From Brachypodium distachyon (taxonomy: Eukaryota; Streptophyta; Magnoliopsida; Poales; Poaceae): 64,000 nucleotides of DNA. The stretch is taken from the NCBI RefSeq assembly GCF_000005505.3, contig NC_016134.3:25991584-26055583 (forward strand), in the 5' to 3' direction. Under the pieces are notes generated by a model that was not told the origin of the DNA, ran no database searches, and saw only the letters and a list, made by a program, of their open reading frames with translations. This document shows, piece after piece, positions 53,868 through 64,000 of the stretch (positions are counted from its first letter, which is position 1; each line of letters starts with the position of its first letter). A program made the position numbers and the translations under genes.

Positions 53868-56815
53868 ATGGAGCACGGGTCGTTGGCGGATTCGAGCGCG
53901 TCGAGCTTCTCCATCGTGGAGGAGGATCACACCCTCGCCAACTCCGTCAGATTCGTCCTCAACCAGGAGTGAGTGAGCTTTCTTCATCTTTGTTCCATTC
54001 CCGTCATTTCCTTTGCTATGTATACTACTGTACTCCCTAAAAGAATCCATCTCTATGTGCGGCTTGTGATGAATCGCGGATACTACAGTGAAAGTGAGAG
54101 AAATTGTGTTCTAATAATTGTTATGTACGGAGTAAATATTACTAGTAGGAGGAACTTGCTTGAAGGGGCAGAATGACCTAGTATGCATTCTTTCTAAGGT
54201 CATGGTCTGTTCTCCATTTTTTATCGATGTCACTGTAAATGTATATCCTGGTGCAAGGATTCCAGTAACTGCCAATCTCCAGCCATATAAATCATAGTAA
54301 CGAGCCTTCGAAAGAAAAATAACTTGTCTTGCTGTCAGTATTACATATTGATGATTATATTAGTTCTACAGTATTTAATTTCCTGGGCAGGAACAGAAAT
54401 AATCTGCTTTGTGTACTTCATGTTTTGAGCTTCTGATCACGAGAAACTAGGAGGGAAAATAAATCTCAGGCCATATGATGAACAACCACCCTTTAATGTA
54501 TGAAGTGGCTTCCAGAGTATGTGCAGTAACTTACATGCCCCAAGATTAGACTATCAAAGATCATAGTGCATGTTGAAAAAGTCAGGTTATTGGCCAGCTT
54601 AGCGTCTTCGTTTCCCCCACGCAAGTCACCCATCATAAAACTAGCCTGATGTTACTGATGGGTTTGGCATATGCACAAACATTCAGATAGCATTGAACAC
54701 TGGTTCTGATTTGATTCTTAACAAATAGAACGCATGTATAACTTACAAGTGAACTCTTCATATGGGTAATTAGAAGGCATCTCTTTTCCTTAACACTGTG
54801 TTTGGATGTATGCATTGAGGCTTGATATTAGACTGGTATTGGGTAAGTCTCGAATACCATGATTCAACCTGTTTGGCTGGTTAAAATATTCGTTCGAGGT
54901 ATTCCGGGTCAATATCGAGGGCTGGGTTCCTTAGTACAAAATGGCGATGGCCCAATTCAGAGGGTCAAGCCTCGACATCGCTCGACATTCGGGAGTTCGG
55001 GCCGCTCCACCGAGACCCACGTTCGACGCTCGCTCCGTGCAATTCCTTTTTCGGTTTTTCCCCGATTCCCCTCCTCACCCAGTCACGCTCCCACCCCTTC
55101 TCATCTCTCTCTATTTTCTGCAGCGGCGGCGCATCCACACCACTGAACAGCACCGGCCTCACCTGTCTCCGCCGGCGCGCCCTCCAGCCTCCAGGTAGCC
55201 GCCCTTCTCGTCCTCCCTGCAGACTAGTCTGGAGCAGCGGCGACGCCCTCCCTCCGGCCCTCCCGGCCCATCTCTCCGCAGCGGCAGCGCGCCTGCACCC
55301 TAAACAGCAGCGGCGGTCCACTTCCATGAGCTCTGGTGCGACTCGTTCTCCTATTCTTCTTCTGTCTCCGGTCCCCCATCCTACCTTTCTCCTCCTGCCG
55401 TTGAGCCCGTCGTGTCCGCCCGTGTCTTGCTGCTCGAGTGATTGACCTCATCGAATCTGGCCCCATCACGCCGGCGGAACCACATCACTTCCAAGCAGCG
55501 GACATAGGATGATAGGATCTCTCTCTACCAATACGAATCGATTAGAAAACTGAACAAGAGATGGGCTTGTAATTTGTCCATTGTGTTGGATCGTTCGCTT
55601 GACTTTTCATGGCCAAAACATTAGAGAGACGATCTGTTGGTGAGATGCAGAGATGAATGGGACTGACTGAGACCGTGCCTTCTAGATAAAGTTTCCTCTT
55701 TATTTTTTGAGGAAAAGGTTTTCTCTTTGTCATCGCAGGGAATGTGTTATTTTTTCATACAGGCCCTGTGTTATTTAACCTCAATGTAAACTCATCGCTT
55801 TTGCCGTCCAAACACGATTTGGCATTCGACCTCAATATCAAGTTTGGATTTCGAATACCTAAACATCCAAACAAAAATATTGACATTCAATCTCAATATC
55901 AATATCCTGTGATATTGACGTTGGATCCAATGCAATGCCAAGCTCCCAATGTCTACATCCAAACAAAGCCTAACTGTTTTGTTGCATCAGAGTTCAGGAA
56001 AAGGTGAAAGGTGTTCTCTTATTCTTTTACTACAAGCTAAAGCCCCCACAAATACCATGATGTCCAGAAACTAGAAGCTAATGCGAACATATGAATGCAA
56101 TATTTCTCTTTTCTCACTTGTGATTTCATTTTGTCCTCCCAGCCCAAGGGTAGCATTTTGTGGATATAGCATCCCCCATCCTGCTGACAACAAAGTCAAC
56201 ATTAGGGTTCAGACTACAGGTAATGTATTGTGTAATATGAGCCTGATATTTCATTCATTAATCCCTGCATGCTTAACTTTTATTTTTTACATGCTTTGTT
56301 TTAAATGCATGTTGAATGAATTTGCACGAATCATGGTTGCTGTGCTACTCCTAAAGTTGCACCTTGAGGAGGTAGTTGGTTTCTAATACCTAGTATTCAG
56401 AGAACATCTTCATATATGATTTTCTGATGTGCTTAGGGAACTTTTATTTTCTTTCCTCCACAAACAGTACATCTAGACATCAGATAATATGTTACTTCCA
56501 TGGTAATTGACGAAAACAATTTAATTTATATCTATTTACACAAAATCCAACTCCAATACCAAAACTATTGATGCCATCTCATTGCCCACTAGCCACTTCC
56601 CAGTTTCGTTTTTCTTCTAATGCACTGAAGTGCACATACTCTTCTGATGTGTCTCGTCCACGTTTTCAGGAGATCCAGCAAAGGATGTAATGAAAGATGC
56701 TTTACAGGATTTGATGGTGATGGGCCAGCATGTTAGAGCGACTTTTGACAAAGCAGTCGCTGATTTTAAATCAAACATACCTGCAGAACAAATGGATGTT
56801 GATGCAAACAAGTGA
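53868..56815 (+). CDS. RPAC2: RNA polymerase I/III subunit RPAC2 (AC19), three exons
   Basis: Exons: 53868-53968, 56143-56219 and 56670-56815, total 324 nt (107 residues), with donors GTGAGT and GTAATG and acceptors CCCAG and TTCAG. The protein starts MEHGSLADSSASSFSIVEED, then the RNA_pol_L signature HTLANSVRFVLNQDPRVAFC, GYSIPHPADNKVNIRVQTTG and DPAKDVMKDALQDLMVMGQH. AC19 pairs with AC40 (RPAC1), as RPB11 pairs with RPB3 and as the bacterial alpha dimer does, and nucleates assembly of Pol I and Pol III in the nucleus. Length fits the family, with a short acidic-polar tail ending DVDANK. Intron 1 (2.2 kb) contains a 1.2-kb transposon-like insertion. The model has no lesions and is probably functional. 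Confidence 0.95.
54794..55970 (+). mobile_element. Candidate PIF/Harbinger-like insertion in RPAC2 intron 1
   Basis: TAA flanks both sides (54791-54793, 55971-55973). The ends CACTGTGTTTGGATGTA and TACATCCAAACAAAGCC are inverted repeats matching at 14 of 17 positions. The interior 54940-55440 is strongly GC-rich, with CT-rich, TTTCTGCAG-containing sequence resembling a gene's first exon, unlike the AT-rich intron around it. No transposase is present. Confidence 0.55.
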
Positions 56816-57278
56816 TGAAGTTTTGGGCCGCCCCTGTTCGAGAAGATCAACATGATATGTGCAACCAATTTATCATCGGCAAGCAGATTAGTTGTGATTT
56901 CTCGCGCTTAAAGTTTGTGGAAAGTGTCTTTGTAACTGTAATCAGTCCATGTGATGTCACTACTCCTAAGTCCTAAAGCACTTTGCATTTTACGAATTCA
57001 TAGTATTGTTTAAGCATTATATAATTGTAATCCTTGCGGTATCAATTTGATATGGATTGCTTTCGTGTGGTCAACTCTACAACAACTTCAACATCCATTA
57101 TAACATATTTTCCCCTGATCACTGGCATATGATTGAGAAAGTTTTGTGTCATATGAGTATTGTTGCATTTTCTGTGTTTCGTTTGTGTTTTTCCTGTGCA
57201 CGTGTTTTCATCCACACAGTTTAATTAGTTCTATTTACGTATAAAATTCCAGAATAAGGACAACATTAAGACCCTGCT
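56816..57278 (+). other. RPAC2 3' untranslated region and flank
   Basis: AT-rich sequence after the stop, with TATATAATTGTAA near 57018 as a loose end signal. No further gene before the copia insertion. Confidence 0.5.
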
Positions 57279-57283
57279 TGACA

Positions 57284-57561
57284 TGTTGTATTTTTAATAG
57301 GAGAACTGTTAGTTCAACTTTGGAGGAAGTTGAACTAAATACAAAGAAACTTGTCCTTCTGCTTCTTGTAATTCTGAAGTACAAAAGATGAGGGCTAACC
57401 TTCTATTCTCTCATACATCTAGGGTTTCCTCTATTCTCTCACACATCTAGAGTTCCCTCAGTGGGATATATATATATAGTAGTAGTAGTACAAAGAAAGG
57501 TATATGGGCCACATGGATCAACTACACAGCCCACTAACTGTCCAGCAACAATTATTCAACA
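57284..57561 (-). repeat. 3' LTR of the copia element
   Basis: On the reverse strand it starts TGTTGAATAATTGTTGCTGG and ends AAAAATACAACA (278 bp). It is preceded by the tract GAGAAAGAG (57561-57569), which overlaps the pol stop codon. A TATATATATA run at about 57467-57478 is a possible TATA. Confidence 0.85.
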
Positions 57562-57568
57562 CTCTTTC

Positions 57569-60500
57569 TCAAGATGGATGATAGATGCCTATCATTCCCA
57601 TCTTGTCACATGCCAACTTGCATTCCTTAGCTCTCAACCCCTTCGTTAAGCAGTCCGCAATCTGTCGTCCAGTACTTACATATCCAATCTGAATAATTCC
57701 TGCATCCAATTTTTCTTTGATGAAAAATCTGTCAATCTCCACATGTTTGGTTCGGTCGTGCTGAATTGGATTATTTGCTATGCATATGGCTGACTTATTA
57801 TCACACCAGACATTTAGACAGCCTTCCCTTAGTACCTTTAACTCTCCTAAAAGATGCCTTACCTATAACATGTCACTCAGACCTTGTGACATAGCTCGGT
57901 ACTCTGCCTCTGCTGTAGATTTTGATACAACATATTGTTTCTTGCTTCTCCATGACACAAGATTTCCTCCCACAAATACACAATACCCAGAAGTTGACCT
58001 CCTATCATCAAGACAGCTTCCCCAATCTGCGTCATTGTATCCATCAATCTCAAGATGACCATTGCTCCTAAACCACAATTCCTTTCCTAGGCTTCCTTTT
58101 AGATATCTCAAAATTCTATACACAGCATCCAAATGACCCGTTCTACGCTCCTGCATATACCTGCTGACAATGCTTACTGCATATGCAATATCAGGTCTAG
58201 TATGGCAAAGATACAAAAGTTTTCCCACCAACTTCTGATATCTTTCTTTGTCAACTAATTCACCAATCTCCGTAGTTATCTTATTATTCTGGTCTATGGG
58301 GGTTGCAGCTGCATGACATTGTGTCATTCCTGTTTCATCTAGGAGATCCAGAATATACTTGAGTTGAGACAGCACAATTCCCTTCCTCGATCGAGCTATC
58401 TCAATGCCAAGAAAGTACTTTAATTGTCCAAGATCTTTTACTTCAAAGGCATTTCTCAAACATTTTTTCAACTCGACTATTTCTGCCTCATCATCACCTG
58501 TAATTATAATATCATCCACATAAACCGCCAAGATGGTGATCTTCTTGTTTGAATGCCTATAGAACACAGTGTGGTCTCCATTACACTGTCTATACCCTAT
58601 GTCACAAACGGCACGTTTGAATCTATCAAACCGAGCTCTAGGAGATTGTTTCAGTCCATAAAGAGATTTCTTCAGTCTGCATACTTTTCCTTCATTTCCA
58701 GCTGCAGCCATTCCTGAAGATCTACATGTATACCTCCTCCTGAAGATCTCCATGCAAAAAAGCATTCTTCACATCCAACTGGGGGAGAGGCCATCCAAAG
58801 TTTGCTGCACAAGATATCAAGATTCTAACAGTGCTCATCTTTGCCACGGGAGCAAACGTCTCATCATAGTCAATTCCATATGTCTGACTATATCCCCTTG
58901 CAACCAATCGTGCCTTGTATCTCTCTATCTTTCTTTCTTGACTTTGTTTGACTGTAAAAACCCACTTGCACCCAACAGCTTTCTTCCCTGTGGAAGTTTA
59001 ATCATCTCCCAAGTTTGATTCTTCTTCAGTGCTTCCAATTCTTCTCTCATGGCCTCACACCATTTTGGGTCTTGTTTTGCTATCTTCCAATTAGTTGGTA
59101 CAGAAACACTTTGAAGTGATGCTATAAATGCCTTGTATGAGGATGATAGTCCATCATATGACAAATAGTTAGCATCACTTTGAAGTGATGCTATAAAGCC
59201 ATATCTGTTCACAGGTTTTGATGCAGCCGCTCGTCTCCCTTTCCTCAAAGCAATTGGCCAGTCTATAGATTCTTCACTAGCATCAGATTGCACATCCGAA
59301 GCATTTGACGTGCTATCTCCAGATGAATGTTCCTCATGCACATGTGGCTCCCCTTGCACCTGAATATCATTCTCCCCCTATTCAGCTTGCTCCCCCTGTG
59401 CCTCATTTACATCTATTTTCCTCCTCCGCGAGTAAACCCGTAATGGCCTGTCACCCTCTTGATCCCTTTGTTGCTGAGCAATCATGCGATGTTCAGATTC
59501 TAAAGCTAGTGGACAAGGAATAGAAATAGGGATGGAACCAATTAACATAGGTTGAGGTTGAGCTGGAGCTTGAACATGAGGTTGAGCTTGAGCTTGAGCA
59601 CCTGATTGACTCACATTCTCCCCCTCTTGAGCATCAGGCAAACACAATTGACGATCAAGACCTTCAAATAGCACACTCAAATATGTTGGTTCCCCATAAA
59701 AAGGCTTGGCTTCACGAAAGGTAACATCCATGCTGGCAAAAGTCCTTCTCTCGGCTGGATTCCAACACTTATACCTTGCTGCCCAGATGTGTAGCCTATA
59801 AAAATGCACTTTAGTGCTCTTGGATCAAGCTTATTCACTGAAGGGTGGTGATCCCGGACGAAGCAAGTGCAGCCAAACACCTTGGGAGCAACAGGAAACT
59901 TGTTTTCACCAAACAAGAGCTCACATGGGGATTTCATATTCAGAATTCGAGATGGCGTGCGATTAATAAGGAGAGTAGCAGTTAGAGCAGCTTCTCCCCA
60001 CAATTATTTTGGAACATTCATCGTATACATGAGAGAGCGAGTTACCACTAAAATGTGACGATTTTTCCTTTTAGCCACACCATTTTGAGGAGGAGTATCA
60101 GGGCTGGAGGTCTGATGCATAATGCCCTTTTCTGACAGGAATGTTCCAAACCTCTTGTTCACATATTCAGTCCCATTATCAGTTCTAAGCATCCGTACCT
60201 GCACCTTGAATTGAGTACTCACATACGCATAGAAGTTTTGGAAGCATTCAAACACTTGATCCTTGTGACGCAAGAGATATGTCCAAGTCATACGAGTATA
60301 GCAATCGATGAAAGTCACAAAATACTTCATTCTGTTAACGGACATAACAGAACATGTCCAAACATTAGAATGCACCAACATAAAGGGAGTTCTACCTTAC
60401 TCCTGAGTCCTGAGTCCTCTGCTCACATAAGAGGTTCTAGTGTGTTTTGCATCTCGCACGCATCACACTTTAGTTTACTCAAATCTACCTTACTCATTAC

Positions 60501-61517
60501 AGCAGGATAAACTTTGTTCATTTTATCAAAAGAAACATGTCTCATTCGACAATGGTGAATCATCGCCATTGTCTCCTTATCACCCTGGACCGCTGCAAGT
60601 ATCAATGATGATTCTTGCCCTCCATTCTTCGCTCGGTCCAGGTACCATAGCCTCCTACGTCTGATTCCTTCCCCAATCTTCCTACCAGTTTCCCCCTCCT
60701 GAATCAAACATCCTTTCTTGATAAGAGTGACAGAACAATCAATCTGATCAATAAGCTTGCTCAGGGATATTAAGTTAACTGGGAAAGCAGGTACATGTAA
60801 AACAGTAGCTAGTTGTATGCCTGGAGAACATTTCACAGTTCCAACACCTTTTACTGGTTGAGCAGTTCCATCCGCAGTATGCATGGTTTGTTGACAATTA
60901 AGAGAATACTGGTTATATGTTTCAAATTCTCTAATGTTACCAATAACATGCTTAGAGGCACCTGAATCCAAAACCCACTCAGATTCAAGCTGGTGAGTGG
61001 TGAGAGAGACATTTTTAGAATTACCTTCATTGGTGTAGACAAAATGGGCAAACTGACCGAAGGAACTCTCCCCCTGCTTCTTATTTTTCTTTGCTTCGCC
61101 TTGAGATGCATTTGATTGTCCTCCCTGGTCTTCAACAGTCATGTTTGCTCTATTTCCCCCTTGTGAAAAATTCTGATTCTGGTTGTAATTCTGATTGTAT
61201 CTTCCCCCTGTTCGGCCTCTAACACCTCGGTAACCACGTCTGCCTGGTCTGCCTCCTCTATAACCTCCCTTGACTTGACGTGGTGGAGCAGGACATTGCC
61301 AACTAAGATGCCCTTGCAGCCCACAATTGTAACAGCCTCTAGTTTCGGGTTTCTCAGACACAAAGTATGTGGGTCTAGGGGCAGATTCTCCTTTTCCAGT
61401 GCTCTTCAACCTTGTTTCCTCTTGACCAATGGCTGCAATAGCTTCCTCAAGTGATGGTAACTGTGCATGATTCTGCATCAAGAATGCTTGTCGAGGGGCT
61501 AACCCCGGATAGGGTCT
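57569..61517 (-). pseudogene. Copia Gag-Pol polyprotein (broken)
   Basis: On the reverse strand: gag tail with SLEEAIAAIGQEETRL, zinc knuckle CYNCGLQGHLSWQC, protease core WVLDSGASKHVIGN, the pre-integrase block LKCDACEM, and integrase with FVTFIDCYTRMTWTYLL, RTDNGTEYVN and TPPQNGVAKRKNRH (the E of the usual NGVAERKNR is replaced by K, removing the catalytic glutamate). RT follows with [50 protein letters not shown] and the catalytic YVDDIIITG; RNase H has GYNDADWGSCLDDRRSTSGY and ends TKHVEIDRFFIKEK. Frame breaks occur near 57863, 58740, 58930, 59370, 60000 and 60400, so it is not functional. The order integrase before RT defines the copia superfamily. Confidence 0.9.
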
Positions 61518-62297
61518 TGACGACACACATTAGCCGAGATGACGAAGGCAAAGCCAGCACAGGTACGTACGCCGGCATCCTTAAGCCAAACTAATGCTAA
61601 GCCGGCATACCAAGTGTATGCCGGCATGACTATCTTGTCTTATGAGATTGCAGGATAAGGACGGATACTCTGATCTCGGCTAGCGCCGAGATGTCTCAAC
61701 GGTCTTATCCTCATCGCGTGGCGCAAAGTAAAGCAGCGCTATCTTTATCATGGAAAAGCAGTCGCTGCTTACGTTGCGGTGCCAGGCGACTGCGCAAAGA
61801 AGCACCGAAAGAGAATCAGTGACGGAAGCCGGCAGGCGGCTGCTGTACTTGTTGTAGGACGCCAGGAAAAATAAAGTTGTCTTGTCCCCTGCGGTGCCAC
61901 CCGGAGGGAACCAAGGCGCGTGCCCGGCGGGGCCCATAGAAGATAACGTTAGCCCTTGACCCACATGTCAGTGTGACATGGGCGGTTAAATAGAGCACTA
62001 CCCCTCCCAGGAGAGGGATCCAACACTTAGGCATCTAGGGTTTTCCCCTTCTTCTTCTTCTTCTTCCTGAAGAATACAGCTCAAGGAGCGCCATTGTAGA
62101 TCTCAGTATCTCGCTTATACAACAAAGCAGGAGTAGGAGTGTTACCTTGAGAAGAGGGCTCCGAACCTGGGTAAATCTGTGTGCGCTCGTGTGTCTGTGC
62201 GTGTTTCTCATCACGTCCTCTCTCCTCCGGATCCTCTTTCGTCCATCGGCCCCAACATAAGCCATCCTATGGCATCTGCCGTGACACCGCTACGACA
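61518..62297 (+). repeat. 5' LTR of a second Tat-like gypsy element
   Basis: It ends CGCTACGACA directly before the primer site and starts at TGACGACAC (61518) or TGACGAAGG (61540); the other LTR is outside the window, so this is unresolved. It has the inverted blocks GTATGCCGGCAT, a TTAAATAG at about 61986 and a CTT-rich leader. Confidence 0.7.
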
Positions 62298-62298
62298 G

Positions 62299-62316
62299 TT
62301 GGCGCCCACCATGGGG
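62299..62316 (+). promoter_or_regulatory. Primer-binding site of the second Tat-like element
   Basis: TTGGCGCCCACCATGGGG follows the LTR by one base. TTGGCGCC-type sites are usual in the Tat lineage. Confidence 0.75.
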
Positions 62317-62491
62317 CCAGCAGCGGCACTGGCTGGAGTTTTCATCTGGACGGGAAGTCTTCTCGTCACCAGAGAGCGCGTGGTCTCTGGTTTGGTCTAG
62401 AGATTCGGCTCTCTGGGCTTCATCAACAACAACGCGGGCTACTTCATCAACGCATCGCTTCCCTGTGCGGGCCGCTTCATCAACTTCGGCA

Positions 62492-64000
62492 TGCATGAGG
62501 TTTATGTCGCCACTAACAGTCCTCACAGGTACCCTGAGCAGGTGGTGGTGCCCGAAGATCCCCTCGCCGTCTGCACGGTTCGCGGCCGGCATGTTGACTC
62601 CCTGCTGACCATGTGGAGGTTTTGGTCACGGCTCACGGCGTCGATGCTGGCAAGGGCACCGCAGAGAGCGGCGCGGTCCCAAGCAAATCCGGCAGAATGG
62701 CGAAGTTCCCCTTGGAGAAGCCGGATAATGTCACTTCTCAAGCCGGCACGACAGCTCTGCCGCCAAAGCAAACTCAGCTCCAGACCTCCATCGAACGACT
62801 GACTGCGCCGGTGACGTCGAACGCTAACCCGGCGCAGCTGCAGGCAGAGTTGGAGTTGGAGCAACAGAAACTGCTGAAGGAAGCTGTCGACGTGGCTCGT
62901 GCTCGGCAAGAACTTGATTTTTCGCTCCGTGAGTATAACAAAGCCCATGGTCTCAATTCTACCACATTGACTAACCCTAGCTGAGTTGGGGAAGTGCGTA
63001 ACCGTGGCAGGAACTTGAACGCCGAGATAGCTAGAGATGGCAGAGGGGTGCCCGCAGTGTCGGCAAGTTTCGCTTCGGCACTGAAGCCGAAATACAACAC
63101 CCCTGTCAAGAATCTCAGGGTTGCCGAGGCTGCGGCCGAGGAGTTGCCGAATCTCACGGAAGAGGCACTCCGGCTGCAGCAGTTGCACGTGAAGGAGTTG
63201 CTCCGCACAGCTAACGAGCAGAATGAGACATACACGAGATTGCACGGCAAGCCCGTTGCATCTCAAGTCATTCACTCGGCAGCAGGCGCTGATGGCCGGA
63301 TTGACAAACAAGCGTCCTCACCTGGTGGCAAACGGGACAAGAGTGTCAACTCAGGCCGAGATAAGCGCCTAGAGCATTATGACCCCGCTTTGGCCGAGAA
63401 GCAAATGGTCCGGAGAGTTGAAGACAACCAGAGTGGTATGCGTCTCGGCAACAATCGCCGAGATTAGCAAGAGCGTTATTTTGCTGGTCATGGACACCAA
63501 CCTCGGGGTCCGGCACCCAATACTGCTGCAGGTCAGCAGGGTGTCGGGCGCAACCCCCTATATCGAGGTGAAGATCACCGGCAAGACCGTTACGATGACG
63601 GGTACTCGGCCATGGGTGATGAAGGTTATCTCAGGCGAGAACGCGATAATCTCGGCCCGCTCGGAGCCCGAGTTGGGAACCGACAAGTGTCGCCGCTGGA
63701 TGCCTAACATCGGCTCGACAGAATATATCTATCGGAGCTTTTGGAAGAACAAGGCCCTCCGAGACCGCGTCGTTTCGCGCACCAGATCATGAGGGAGACA
63801 CCAGCCCAGGGTTTCCAGCTGCCCAGGGGTCCGAGAACATATGAGGGCAGAACTAAGCCGGAAGTTTGGCTGGAAGACTATGTCACGGCGGTGCATGTGG
63901 CAAGCAGCAATCGCCGATGGGCAGTACGTTATGTACCCCAGATGCTGGTAGGGCCGGCAAGGATATGGCTGAACAATTTGCCGAAAGGCAGCATCAATTG
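62492..64000 (+). pseudogene. Gag region of the second Tat-like element
   Basis: The frame that carries family-like sequence runs from about 62610 (MEVLVTAHGVDAGKG, SKSGRMAKFPLEKPDN, LQAELELEQQKLLKEAVD) through a TGA near 62984 to EAAAEELPNLTEEALRLQQL and KRLEHYDPALAEKQ. It then passes a TAG near 63467 and another stop near 63700. The Retrotrans_gag domain appears at 63830-64000 (KPEVWLEDYVTAVHVASSN, VGPARIWLNNLPKGS) and is cut by the window edge. A coiled-coil N-terminal part followed by Retrotrans_gag is as expected. Several stops indicate decay. Confidence 0.78.

Larger units (their letters stand above)
57284..61517 (-). mobile_element. Ty1/copia element, 3' part, reverse strand
   Basis: Read leftward it has gag, protease, integrase, RT, RNase H, a polypurine tract and a short 3' LTR. 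The 5' LTR and first part of gag are missing because the Tat-like element begins at about 61518; the remainder may lie beyond the window. The base pattern left of the LTR, TGACA (57279-57283), is the likely target duplication. Confidence 0.88.

Noticed and set aside
54859..55146. Frame beginning MIQPVWLVKIFVRG in RPAC2 intron 1 as a gene
   Set aside because: It spans the transposon terminus and becomes low-complexity; the flanking RPAC2 exons show this is intron.

Overview
The window is nuclear DNA from a grass. Evidence: nested plant LTR retrotransposons (Tat-like, chromodomain-bearing and Sirevirus-like), Stowaway-type MITEs with CTCCCTCC termini, and single-copy genes with plant intron structure. 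The MITE sequences (segments such as GGATGTATCTA and CTTGTC) point to Pooideae (wheat, barley, oat, Brachypodium relatives), but the species cannot be fixed from sequence alone. Nothing bacterial or viral is present.

Layout. (1) 1-21472: 3' part of a decayed Ty3/gypsy element of the Tat lineage (gag, protease, RT, RNase H, second RNase H, integrase, a reverse-strand Transposase_28-like gene, 3' LTR). Its RT is split by a complete 10.45-kb chromodomain gypsy element (1683-12135, TSD GTTTG). (2) 21473-31715: a Sirevirus-like remnant ending in a 1.2-kb LTR, interrupted by two related ~3.3-3.8 kb LTRs in opposite orientation; the left one is a solo LTR with TSD AGAAC. (3) 31716-32760: degenerate tandem arrays. 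(4) 33.9-57.2 kb: a gene island holding a TLDc-domain gene, a frameshifted DUF1618 gene, a seven-exon plastid-type LON-substrate-binding-domain gene, an unidentified reverse-strand gene and the three-exon RPAC2 subunit gene of RNA polymerases I and III, with MITEs, two LINE fragments, a gypsy LTR remnant and a truncated Sirevirus LTR between or inside them. (5) 57284-61517: a reverse-strand Ty1/copia element, cut at its 5' side by (6) the 5' LTR and gag of a second Tat-like element running off the right edge.

The two multi-exon gene models (LON-domain and RPAC2) close in frame with consensus splice sites and look functional. The retroelement coding regions carry stops and frameshifts. The most interesting sequence-level observations are in the retroelements. 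The long LTRs share a short internal exon bracketed by a 3' splice site and an AG|GCAAGT (GC-type) 5' splice site, and a stem-loop just before the LTR 3' end. The chromodomain element carries a patch of LTR end plus primer-binding site inside its integrase, joined at an 8-nt shared sequence, which looks like a reverse-transcriptase template switch.
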